NCBI GenBank assembly: GCA_019638395.1
Contig: JAHBTX010000002.1
Location: 744,001 to 808,000, forward strand
Origin: Cyclobacteriaceae bacterium
GTDB taxonomy: Bacteria > Bacteroidota > Bacteroidia > Cytophagales > Cyclobacteriaceae
Length of the DNA: 64,000 nucleotides
Direction of reading: 5' to 3'
The notes under the pieces were generated by a model that made no database searches, was not told where the DNA came from, and saw only the letters and a list, made by a program, of their open reading frames with translations. This document shows positions 43,095 to 50,529 of this stretch, one piece after another. Position 1 is the first letter of the stretch; each line of letters begins with the position of its first letter. The translations under genes were made by a program, and so were the position numbers.

Positions 43095-45494
43095 ATGAAT
43101 AGAACTATCCGTAAAGTAGCTGTTTTAGGATCGGGCATTATGGGCTCGCGCATTGCCTGCCACTTCGCCAACATTGGTGTAGATGTTTTGCTGCTCGACA
43201 TTGCTCCCAAAGAACTTTCTGAAGACGAAAAGAAAAAAGGTTTAACGCTTGATCATCCGGCTGTAAAAAACCGCATTGTGAATGCTGCGTTTGAGTCAAC
43301 CCTTAAGTCGAACCCGGCCGCATTGTTCAGCAAGAAGTTTGCTTCGCGCGTAAAGCTTGGAAACTTTACCGATGACATGCCCAAAATCGCAACCTACGAC
43401 TGGACAATAGAAGTAGTAGTTGAAAACCTGGATATCAAAAAGAAAGTATATACCGAAGTTGAAAAGTATCGTACACCCGGTACGCTTATCACTTCCAACA
43501 CTTCGGGTATTCCTATTCACTTAATGGCCGAGGGAAGAAGTGAGGATTTTCAAAAACATTTTGCCGGCACGCACTTCTTTAACCCGCCACGGTACCTGAA
43601 ATTACTGGAGATTATTCCAACGGCTAAAACCGACCCTGAGGTAACAAAATTCTTATTGCACTATGGTGATCTTTTCCTCGGTAAAACTACCGTGTTGTGT
43701 AAAGACACGCCCGCTTTTATCGGCAATCGTGTTGGCGTGTGGGGCTTATTGAAAGTAATTGACTCCATGCGCAAGTACGATCTTAATGTAGATGAGATTG
43801 ATAAACTTACGGGCCCCGTTATCGGCAGACCAAAATCAGCCACATTCAGAACTTCGGATGTAGTTGGGTTGGATACATTGGTAAAAGTAGCCAACAACCT
43901 GTATGCAGGTTTGCCCAATGATGAAGGTCGCGAAATGTTTAAGCTACCCGAAGCAGTAAATAAACTGGAACAGAATAAATGGTTGGGCGATAAAACCGGT
44001 CAGGGTTTTTATAAGAAGTCTAAAAACGCAAAAGGCGAAACTGAAATTCTTACGCTCGATCTGAAAACATTCGAGTATCAACCAAAGGCAAAAGCAAAAT
44101 TTGCTACCCTCGAAACAACCAAGACAATTGATAATCTAAAAGATCGCTTTAAAGTATTGCTTGCCGGTAAAGACAAAGCCGGTGATTTTTACCGCGATAT
44201 GTTTTTTGATTTGTTTAAGTATGTGAGCAATCGCATTCCCGAAATCAGCGATGAGTTATTCCGCATTGATGATGCTGTAAGCGGTGGTTTCGGTTGGGAT
44301 CTGGGGCCGTTCGAAACATGGGATGCTGTTGGTGTAGAGAAAAGTATCTCTTTAATGGAAGCCGCAGGTTACAAACCCAATCAATGGGTGTACGATATGC
44401 TGGCTGCAGGCAACAAATCGTTTTACAAAACCGAGGGCGGCACTAAAAAGTATTACGATATTCCTTCTAAGTCATACAAATCCATTCCAGGTCGCGAAAG
44501 CTTTATCATTTTAGAAAGCAAAAGCGACAGCGTGGTTTGGAAAAATGCCGAATCAAAAGTTACTGACATTGGCGATGGTGTGCTCAACTTCTCGTGGAGT
44601 TCGAAGAGTTATACCCTCGGCAGCAGTGTAATTGAAGGCATGAATAAAGCCATTGATCTCGCTGAGAAAGATTACAAAGGGTTGGTGGTTGGCCATCAAG
44701 GTCCCGACTTCTCGCTTGGCGCGAACCTGGGTCTGGTATTTATGTATGCCATCGAACAGGATTATGACGAAATCGATTTTATGATTCGCGCGTTCCAGAA
44801 TTCGGTGATGCGTTTGCGTTATTCATCCATACCGGTAGTGGTTGCTCCGCAAGGACGCACGTTGGGTGGTGGTTGCGAAATGACTATGCATGCCGACATC
44901 GCGCAAGCAGCAGCCGAAACCTACATCGGACTTGTTGAAGTTGGCGTTGGTCTTATTCCGGGCGGTGGCGGTACAAAAGAGTTTGCCAAACGCGTAAGCG
45001 ATTCATTGCAGGAAGGTGATGTAGAATTGAATGCACTACAAAATGCTTTCATGACAATAGCCACGGCAAAAGTGGCAACCTCAGCGGAAGAAGCACGAGA
45101 ACTTGGTATTTTAAAAACGGTGGATCGCGTAAGCATGAATAAAGACCGCCAGATCGCTGATGCAAAGCAAGCCGTTCTTGATTTGGTTGAAGCCGGTTAC
45201 ACCATGCCACAACAAGCAAAGAATATTAAAGTACAAGGTCGCACGGGGCAGGCATTATTCCTTGCGGGATTGCAAGGCATGTTAATGGGCCGTTACATTT
45301 CTGAGCACGATGCCAAAATTGCGAAATGGATTGCCAATGTAATGTGTGGTGGCGACCTCAGCTATGCACAAGAAGTATCCGAACAGTATTTATTAGACCT
45401 CGAACGTGAAGCATTCTTATCATTAACCGGTGAGAAGAAGACACTGGAGCGGATTCAATCGATATTGACGGGGGGGAAACCTTTACGCAATTGA
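43095..45494 (+). CDS. fadN: 3-hydroxyacyl-CoA dehydrogenase / enoyl-CoA hydratase (FadN-like)
   Basis: A 799-residue bifunctional beta-oxidation enzyme. The NAD-binding dehydrogenase comes first (VAVLGSGIMGSRIACHFAN at residue 8; substrate part to about 450, with FAGTHFFNPPRYLKLLEII and KDTPAFIGNRVG). The crotonase domain follows at about 490-730 (GHQGPDFSLGANLGL; APQGRTLGGGCEMTMHADI; GVGLIPGGGGTKEFAKR). This order, dehydrogenase before hydratase, is that of Bacillus FadN, the reverse of E. coli FadB. Thiolase and acyl-CoA dehydrogenase genes follow, as in fadNAE. Its TGA stop lies in a heptad array. Confidence 0.93.
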   Translation: MNRTIRKVAVLGSGIMGSRIACHFANIGVDVLLLDIAPKELSEDEKKKGLTLDHPAVKNRIVNAAFESTLKSNPAALFSKKFASRVKLGNFTDDMPKIATYDWTIEVVVENLDIKKKVYTEVEKYRTPGTLITSNTSGIPIHLMAEGRSEDFQKHFAGTHFFNPPRYLKLLEIIPTAKTDPEVTKFLLHYGDLFLGKTTVLCKDTPAFIGNRVGVWGLLKVIDSMRKYDLNVDEIDKLTGPVIGRPKSATFRTSDVVGLDTLVKVANNLYAGLPNDEGREMFKLPEAVNKLEQNKWLGDKTGQGFYKKSKNAKGETEILTLDLKTFEYQPKAKAKFATLETTKTIDNLKDRFKVLLAGKDKAGDFYRDMFFDLFKYVSNRIPEISDELFRIDDAVSGGFGWDLGPFETWDAVGVEKSISLMEAAGYKPNQWVYDMLAAGNKSFYKTEGGTKKYYDIPSKSYKSIPGRESFIILESKSDSVVWKNAESKVTDIGDGVLNFSWSSKSYTLGSSVIEGMNKAIDLAEKDYKGLVVGHQGPDFSLGANLGLVFMYAIEQDYDEIDFMIRAFQNSVMRLRYSSIPVVVAPQGRTLGGGCEMTMHADIAQAAAETYIGLVEVGVGLIPGGGGTKEFAKRVSDSLQEGDVELNALQNAFMTIATAKVATSAEEARELGILKTVDRVSMNKDRQIADAKQAVLDLVEAGYTMPQQAKNIKVQGRTGQALFLAGLQGMLMGRYISEHDAKIAKWIANVMCGGDLSYAQEVSEQYLLDLEREAFLSLTGEKKTLERIQSILTGGKPLRN

Positions 45495-45591
45495 CAAAAG
45501 GCAATTAACAATATGCAAAGTGAGAGTGGAAATCTAAGATAGTGTAGAACAATCAAAGGTGTGAGCAAAACATTGTCAATTGTCAACTAAG
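45490..45591. repeat. Inverted 7-bp-period repeat arrays, fadN to four-helix-bundle gap
   Basis: Left 45490-45524: ATTGACA, AAAGGCA, ATTAACA, ATATGCA, AAGTGAG; right 45557-45591: AGGTGTG, AGCAAAA, CATTGTC, AATTGTC, AACTAAG. The TTGACA-type units face TGTCAA-type units. The stop codon of fadN (TGA 45492-45494) is in the first unit. Confidence 0.7.
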
Positions 45592-45597
45592 TAAGAT

Positions 45598-45978
45598 ATG
45601 GCAGCACAAACATTTAGAGATTTAACTGTTTATAAAAAGGCGTTCGAACTAGCTATGGCTATTTTCAAAACATCAAAAGCGTTTCCACCTGAAGAGCGAT
45701 ACTCGTTAACTGATCAGGTAAGAAGATCTTCCCGTTCAGTTTGTTCTAGCATAGGTGAAGCATATAGAAAAAGACAATATAAGGCGCACTTTGTAAGTAA
45801 ATCATCAGATGCAGACATGGAGAATACAGAAACTCGCGTCTGGTTGGATTTTGCATTAGCGTGCGGATACATCTCCCAAAAAACGTGGGATGACTTTGAA
45901 TTAAAGGCCGATGAAGTTGGAAAACTTCTCAACCACATGATAGAAAACCCAGAAAAGTATTTTCGAAAGCAAAAATAG
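45598..45978 (+). CDS. Four-helix-bundle protein (S23/IVS-like)
   Basis: A 126-residue protein of the four-helix-bundle family first met in intervening sequences of 23S rRNA genes (IVS/S23) and related to the Avd accessory proteins of diversity-generating retroelements. Family features are FRDLTVYKKAFELAMAIF, SLTDQVRRSSRSVCSSIGEA and the helix ADMENTETRVWLDFALACGY. Function unknown. No rRNA gene or reverse transcriptase is nearby. It stands alone between two beta-oxidation genes, flanked on both sides by heptad arrays, which suggests insertion into the operon. Start is ATG 45598, seven bases after the array. Confidence 0.88.
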   Translation: MAAQTFRDLTVYKKAFELAMAIFKTSKAFPPEERYSLTDQVRRSSRSVCSSIGEAYRKRQYKAHFVSKSSDADMENTETRVWLDFALACGYISQKTWDDFELKADEVGKLLNHMIENPEKYFRKQK

Positions 45979-45994
45979 AAACAAGGCTGTGACT

Positions 45995-46029
45995 ATTGTC
46001 AACTGCCTTTTGTCACTTGTCAATTTAAC
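45995..46029. repeat. 7-bp-period repeat array before the thiolase gene
   Basis: Units ATTGTCA, ACTGCCT, TTTGTCA, CTTGTCA, ATTTAAC in strict 7-base phase, ending 10 bp before the thiolase start. Only the rightward half is present here, unlike the paired arrays elsewhere. Confidence 0.65.
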
Positions 46030-46039
46030 TAAGAAAGAT

Positions 46040-47215
46040 ATGGACGCATACATCGTAGCAGGATTCAGAACCGGAGTGGGCAAAGCTAAAAAAGGTGGGT
46101 TTCGTTTTACACGACCCGATGATTTGGCCGCTGACGTAATCAAACATCTGGTGAAATCAATTCCCGGATTGGAAAACAAAATGGTCGATGACCTGATTGT
46201 GGGCAATGCCGTGCCCGAAGCCGATCAAGGCATGCAAATGGGCCGCATGATTTCATTGCTTGCTTTGGGCATTGACACACCCGGCATGGTGGTGAACCGC
46301 TACTGTGGTTCAGGTGTGGAAACTATTGCCATAGCCAGCCAACGTATACAAGCGGGGCAAGCCGATGTGATTATTGCCGGTGGCACCGAGTCGATGTCGC
46401 TCGTGCCGGTAATGGGTTTTAAAACTGCACTTAATTATACCATCGCTAAAGACAACCCGACTTACTATACCAGCATGGGCCTTACGGCCGAAGAAGTTTC
46501 TAAGCAATTCAAAATCACGCGCGAAGAACAAGATCAGTTTTCGTACGAGAGCCACATGAAAGCCGCTGCTGCGTGGAAAGAAGGCAAGTTTAAAGATGAG
46601 GTTGTGCCCATCACCGTAAAGGAAACGTACGTGGATGAAAACATGAAAAAGAAAACACGTGAGTTTGTAGTGGCCACCGATGAAGGTATTCGTGCCGACA
46701 CAACCGTAGAAGGATTGGCAAAACTGAAACCCGTATTCGCGATGGGTGGAAGCGTTACGGCCGGTAACTCATCACAAACATCGGATGGGGCTGCGTTTGT
46801 TGCCGTAATGAGCGAGCGCATGGTAAAACAATTAAATCTTAAACCCATTGCCCGTATGGTAAGCTATGCTACTGCCGGAGTTGATCCCCGCATTATGGGT
46901 ATTGGTCCGGTAGCAGCTATTCCAAAAGCATTAAAGATTGCCGGACTCAAGCAAGATGATATCGATCTGTTTGAACTGAACGAAGCCTTTGCAGCACAAT
47001 CATTAGCCGTTGTAAAAGAATTAGGCATCGATCGCACCAAGTTGAATGTGAATGGTGGAGCCATTGCCGTGGGTCATCCGCTCGGTTCATCCGGTGCACG
47101 GTTATCGGTACAACTTTTTAACGAGCTACGCAGACGCAACAAGAAGTACGGAATGGTTACCGCATGCGTGGGTGGCGGACAAGGAGTAGCGGGGATTTAC
47201 GAGTTACTAAGTTGA
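46040..47215 (+). CDS. fadA: Acetyl-CoA acyltransferase (3-ketoacyl-CoA thiolase)
   Basis: A 391-residue thiolase that cleaves 3-ketoacyl-CoA in the last step of beta-oxidation. ATG 46040 starts the conserved N-terminus (MDAYIVAGFRTGVGKAKKG); a longer frame from 45989 reads through the repeat array. The nucleophile is Cys89 in NRYCGSGVETI, the general His is in GGAIAVGHPLGSSGAR, and the second catalytic Cys is in TACVGGGQG. Length typical. Second enzyme of the fadNAE-like operon. Its TGA stop (47213-47215) lies in the following heptad array. Confidence 0.95.
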   Translation: MDAYIVAGFRTGVGKAKKGGFRFTRPDDLAADVIKHLVKSIPGLENKMVDDLIVGNAVPEADQGMQMGRMISLLALGIDTPGMVVNRYCGSGVETIAIASQRIQAGQADVIIAGGTESMSLVPVMGFKTALNYTIAKDNPTYYTSMGLTAEEVSKQFKITREEQDQFSYESHMKAAAAWKEGKFKDEVVPITVKETYVDENMKKKTREFVVATDEGIRADTTVEGLAKLKPVFAMGGSVTAGNSSQTSDGAAFVAVMSERMVKQLNLKPIARMVSYATAGVDPRIMGIGPVAAIPKALKIAGLKQDDIDLFELNEAFAAQSLAVVKELGIDRTKLNVNGGAIAVGHPLGSSGARLSVQLFNELRRRNKKYGMVTACVGGGQGVAGIYELLS

Positions 47216-47270
47216 CAGTTGACAATGAGCAATTGACAATCCGTTGTCAACTGCCTTTTGTCAATTGTTT
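47211..47270. repeat. Inverted 7-bp-period repeat arrays, thiolase to acyl-CoA dehydrogenase gap
   Basis: Left 47211-47238: GTTGACA, GTTGACA, ATGAGCA, ATTGACA; right 47243-47270: GTTGTCA, ACTGCCT, TTTGTCA, ATTGTTT. Clear inverted pairing of TTGACA with TGTCAA, only four bases apart. The thiolase stop codon is within the first unit. Confidence 0.75.
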
Positions 47271-47310
47271 ATTTCTAAATAATAAGAGAAAAGTTTAATC
47301 ATCAAGAGCA

Positions 47311-49113
47311 ATGGAAACAGCAGAAGCAACAAAGCGCGCTATTAAAGGCGGAGAATTCCTGATTCGGGAGACACAGGCACACGAGGTTTTTATACCGGAA
47401 GATTTCAATGAAGAGCAAAAGATGATTGCACAAACGTGCAAGGATTTTTTGAAGCAGGAGATTCATCCGCGATTGGATGAAATTGATTCGATGAAAAATC
47501 CGGAACTAATGCCTCAGCTATTGGATAAGGCCGGTGAACTTGGTTTACTCGGTACCTCAGTACCACAAGAACTCGGTGGCTTTGGTATGGACTTCAACAC
47601 CACCATGCTGGTGGCAGAAGTGTTGGGTGCGGGTCATTCCTTTGCTGTCGCGATTTCAGCACACACCGGAATTGGTACACTGCCCATTCTGTATTATGGT
47701 AATGAGGCCCAGAAGAAAAAATACATTCCTAAACTTGCTTCGGGCGAATGGAAAGCAGCTTATTGTTTAACTGAACCGGATTCCGGTAGCGATGCCAACT
47801 CCGGTAAAACAAAAGCTGTGCTTTCGGCCGATAAGAAACACTATATCATCAACGGCCAGAAGATGTGGATCACCAACGGTGGCTTTGCCGATGTATATGT
47901 GGTGTTTGCCAAAATCGATAACGATAAAAACCTGAGTGCTTTTATTGTTGAAAAAGCATTTGGCGGCATTACCATGAATGAAGAAGAAAAGAAGATGGGT
48001 ATTAAAGGTTCTTCTACCCGCCAGATTTTCTTTAACGATTGTAAAGTACCGGTTGAAAATTTATTGAGCGAGCGCGAAAACGGTTTCAAGATTGCCGTAA
48101 ACATTTTGAACATCGGTCGCATTAAGCTGGGCGTTGCTGCCGTGGGCGGATCAAAAGCAACTTTAAGTAAAGCAATCAACTATTCGAAAGAACGTAAGCA
48201 GTTTGGTGTTTCGCTGGCAACCTTTGGAGCTATTCAACATAAGATGGCCGATGTTGCTGCACACATCTTCGCTTCGGAGTCGGCCCATTATCGCGCCAGC
48301 CAGAATATTGACGATGCCTACAATGCATTTATTGCTGCGGGTATGGATTCCGCACAAGCACGTTTGAAAGCGTTGGAAGAGTTTGCTATTGAGTGTGCCA
48401 TTCTGAAAGTACATGGTTCCGAAGTGTTGGATTACAGTGTAGATGAAGGTGTACAGATTTATGGCGGCATGGGCTTCTCGGCCGAAGGGCCAATGGATCG
48501 TGCGTATCGCGATGCACGCATCAACCGCATCTTTGAAGGCACGAACGAAATTAATCGCTTGCTTACCATCGATATGTTGTTGAAGCGCGCCATGAAAGGT
48601 CATCTCGATTTGATGAACCCCGCTATGGCCGTACAAAAAGAATTAATGTCGATACCCGATTTTGGTAGCGATGATGATACAGCCTTGTTCGCGAAAGAGA
48701 AGAAAGCGTTGCGCAATTTGAAGAAAGCCGGACTGATGGTGAGTGGTGCAGCCGTGCAGAAGTTTATGATGAAACTTTCGGAAGAGCAGGAGATTTTAAT
48801 GAACCTGGCCGATATGCTGATTGAAGGTTACGTGGCCGAATCGGTGTTGTTGCGCGTAGAGAAATTAATCAGCCTGCGGGGTGAGCAAGCCTGCGAAGCT
48901 GAGAAAGAAATGGCATTGATTTATTTACATCATGCCATTGAAAAAGCTGCTGCTGCCGGTAAGAGTGCCATTACTTCATTTGCCGAGGGTGATGAACAAC
49001 GTTTGATGCTGATGGGCTTAAAACGTTTCACGAAAGTAGAACCTTACAATTTGAAAAACGCCAGACGTAAAGTAGCAAAGGGGTTGATTGAAAAGGGCGA
49101 GTATCCATTCTGA
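47311..49113 (+). CDS. fadE: Acyl-CoA dehydrogenase (FadE-like)
   Basis: A 600-residue FAD enzyme performing the first step of beta-oxidation. The N-terminal helical domain (about 20-150), the middle domain with CLTEPDSGSDANSGKT, and the C-terminal domain with QIYGGMGFSAEGPMDRAYRD and RIFEGTNEINR (catalytic-type Glu in EGTNEI) are all present. The extra 170 residues at the C-terminus are normal for the longer FadE of Bacillus and relatives (about 590 residues). Third enzyme of the operon; a terminator follows at 49192. Electron acceptor is presumably an ETF encoded elsewhere. Confidence 0.94.
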   Translation: METAEATKRAIKGGEFLIRETQAHEVFIPEDFNEEQKMIAQTCKDFLKQEIHPRLDEIDSMKNPELMPQLLDKAGELGLLGTSVPQELGGFGMDFNTTMLVAEVLGAGHSFAVAISAHTGIGTLPILYYGNEAQKKKYIPKLASGEWKAAYCLTEPDSGSDANSGKTKAVLSADKKHYIINGQKMWITNGGFADVYVVFAKIDNDKNLSAFIVEKAFGGITMNEEEKKMGIKGSSTRQIFFNDCKVPVENLLSERENGFKIAVNILNIGRIKLGVAAVGGSKATLSKAINYSKERKQFGVSLATFGAIQHKMADVAAHIFASESAHYRASQNIDDAYNAFIAAGMDSAQARLKALEEFAIECAILKVHGSEVLDYSVDEGVQIYGGMGFSAEGPMDRAYRDARINRIFEGTNEINRLLTIDMLLKRAMKGHLDLMNPAMAVQKELMSIPDFGSDDDTALFAKEKKALRNLKKAGLMVSGAAVQKFMMKLSEEQEILMNLADMLIEGYVAESVLLRVEKLISLRGEQACEAEKEMALIYLHHAIEKAAAAGKSAITSFAEGDEQRLMLMGLKRFTKVEPYNLKNARRKVAKGLIEKGEYPF

Positions 49114-49191
49114 GCGCAGCGAAGAATCCCCTTGAGTGTGGCGAAAGTTATGGCTTAGACGCAGCGCGTAAGTAGAGAAAACTTGAAATTA

Positions 49192-49218
49192 AAACCCGGA
49201 GTAATTCCGGGTTTTTTG
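49192..49218 (+). terminator. Intrinsic terminator after the beta-oxidation operon
   Basis: AAACCCGGA (49192-49200) / TCCGGGTTT (49206-49214), then more T. Ends the operon. Between the stop codon and this hairpin (49110-49175), the string GCGCAGCG occurs twice within a REP-like sequence. Confidence 0.85.
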
Positions 49219-49252
49219 TTTTGATTAAATTACAGTCCAAAAGCTGATCCTC

Positions 49253-49831
49253 ATGCCCAATCTTTACATCATAGCAGGATGCAATGGTGCTGGCAAAACC
49301 ACTACCTCATTCACTGTGTTGCCAGAGATGCTAAACTGCAAGGAGTTTGTTAATGCCGATGAAATTGCACGGGGCCTTTCTCCTTTTCAGCCAGAAATGG
49401 TTTCGTTTCAGGCGGGAAGAATCATGCTAAGCCGGATCAAAGAACTGATAAATTCAAAGGTAGATTTTGCTTTCGAAACGACTCTAGCAACAAAAAGTTA
49501 TGTTTCTATTTTGAAAGACTGTAAAAGAAAAGGATACAATGTGATGTTAATTTTCTTCTGGCTGGAATCGGTGGAGCTTGCACAAACCAGAGTACAAGAA
49601 CGTGTAAAAAAAGGAGGGCATAACATTCCATCTGATACAATTCACCGGAGGTATCAACGCGGAATAACCAATTTTTTTAGAATCTACCAAAACAACGTAG
49701 ATGCCTGGCTTTTGTATGACAACTCACACAACACCCCAACTTTAGTGGCACACCAGAAACGAAAAGAACAGGTTTCTATAAATAATCCCGATATTTGGAA
49801 CTCAATTGTTACGCACTATGACCAACGCTGA
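49253..49831 (+). CDS. Zeta-toxin-like P-loop kinase
   Basis: A 192-residue P-loop protein of the zeta toxin / AAA-type kinase family. The Walker A motif is AGCNGAGKTT (residues 8-17); ADEIARGLSP and FAFETTLATKSY are the usual substrate-binding segments, and RRYQRGITNFF the lid. Zeta toxins phosphorylate UDP-N-acetylglucosamine and block wall synthesis. Many chromosomal relatives are orphan or paired with unrelated small proteins. A 54-residue gene overlaps its 3' end by 14 bp and is a candidate partner. It follows the terminator of the fad operon, at the edge of an accessory stretch. Confidence 0.85.
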   Translation: MPNLYIIAGCNGAGKTTTSFTVLPEMLNCKEFVNADEIARGLSPFQPEMVSFQAGRIMLSRIKELINSKVDFAFETTLATKSYVSILKDCKRKGYNVMLIFFWLESVELAQTRVQERVKKGGHNIPSDTIHRRYQRGITNFFRIYQNNVDAWLLYDNSHNTPTLVAHQKRKEQVSINNPDIWNSIVTHYDQR

Positions 49832-49982
49832 ATACGAACGGATGGTTGAAAAAATTACGGAAGGCGTAAAACTCGCTATCGACCGCCTCATTGAAAAAAC
49901 GAAGAAGGATGATGGAGAGCTGGTTATTTCACAAGACGGCAAAATTGTACGTGTGAAGGCCCGCGACCTTAAGCAGAATTAA
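49818..49982 (+). CDS. 54-residue partner of the zeta-like kinase
   Basis: ATG 49818 to TAA 49982, overlapping the kinase gene by 14 bp in another frame. The protein (begins MTNAEYERMVEKITEGVKL, ends VRVKARDLKQN) is a charged helix plus a short beta end (LVISQDGKIVRVKA). The overlap and conserved-looking charge pattern argue it is real. It could be an antitoxin-like partner, but unlike classical epsilon antitoxins it lies downstream. No family recognised. Confidence 0.65.
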   Translation: MTNAEYERMVEKITEGVKLAIDRLIEKTKKDDGELVISQDGKIVRVKARDLKQN

Positions 49983-50027
49983 CTAGCAACAAGGTAACGT
50001 AGATTTTTTCGTAGTATATTATTCTCA

Positions 50028-50242
50028 ATGAAGGTAGTTAGAACTACACCTGAGAAAATAACCGAGCAGCGGCAAAACATTTTGAGTCGTTGAGGCCGGA
50101 AGAGCGGCTTGCCATTTTAAGAACGTGGATGCAGCGGCTTGAAAAACCAGGATTTGATTATTCTTTTAAAGGACTAAAGGTACAGGTTAAAAAAGTAATG
50201 AGCTTATTTAGTCCATTCCATGAAAAATTGGTTCGCACTTAG
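50028..50242 (+). pseudogene. Frameshifted small gene of about 71 codons
   Basis: ATG 50028 opens a frame (MKVVRTTPEKITEQRQ) that stops at 50091. A second frame, from about 50075 to TAG 50242, reads KHFESLRPEERLAILRTW and then LEKPGFDYSFKGLKVQVKK, an evidently coding sequence without its own start. They join if one A is added to the four-A run at 50074-50077. The product resembles small helical antitoxin-type partners that precede nucleotidyltransferase toxins, but no such toxin follows, so it looks like a remnant of an accessory pair. Confidence 0.6.
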
Positions 50243-50307
50243 TTTAGCCCGAGTTACTCAAACTACTCCCTCACCCTAACAAATTCATCTGTCAACACAT
50301 TTACTGC

Positions 50308-50333
50308 ATTCCCTCTCCTCGGTGAGAGGGAAT
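50308..50333. other. Strong hairpin in the 287-bp gap before the DUF885-like gene
   Basis: ATTCCCTCTC (50308-50317) / GAGAGGGAAT (50324-50333), perfect 10-bp stem with 6-base loop, followed by the palindrome GTAAAATTTTAC (50334-50345). The rest of 50243-50529 is AT-rich and shows no gene. Confidence 0.5.
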
Positions 50334-50501
50334 GTAAAATTTTACCTTTTAATAAATTTTCATGCGCACAGTAAAAAACAATATTTATACATAAAAGCGA
50401 ATAACCCTATGTTTGCTATGTGCCTATGTTGTTTATATTTTAAAAAAGAATCTGGTTGGTTTCTGTTTTAAACACTTACACTCAACTTGCAATAATTAAA
50501 G

Positions 50502-50509
50502 TAATTTTG
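50502..50509 (+). promoter_or_regulatory. Promoter -7 box TAATTTTG
   Basis: Exact TAnnTTTG match 20 bp before ATG 50530. No TTG at the proper -33 distance was found (one lies at 12 bp). Confidence 0.35.
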
Positions 50510-50529
50510 GTTGCACCTATCCTTTTCCC

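Noticed and set aside
45598-45978. Evidence of an rRNA intervening sequence or diversity-generating retroelement
   Set aside because: No rRNA, reverse transcriptase or template repeat is present around the four-helix-bundle gene.
42984-47270. CRISPR-like arrays in the fad operon gaps
   Set aside because: The units are 7 bp, degenerate and without unique spacers; no cas gene is near.
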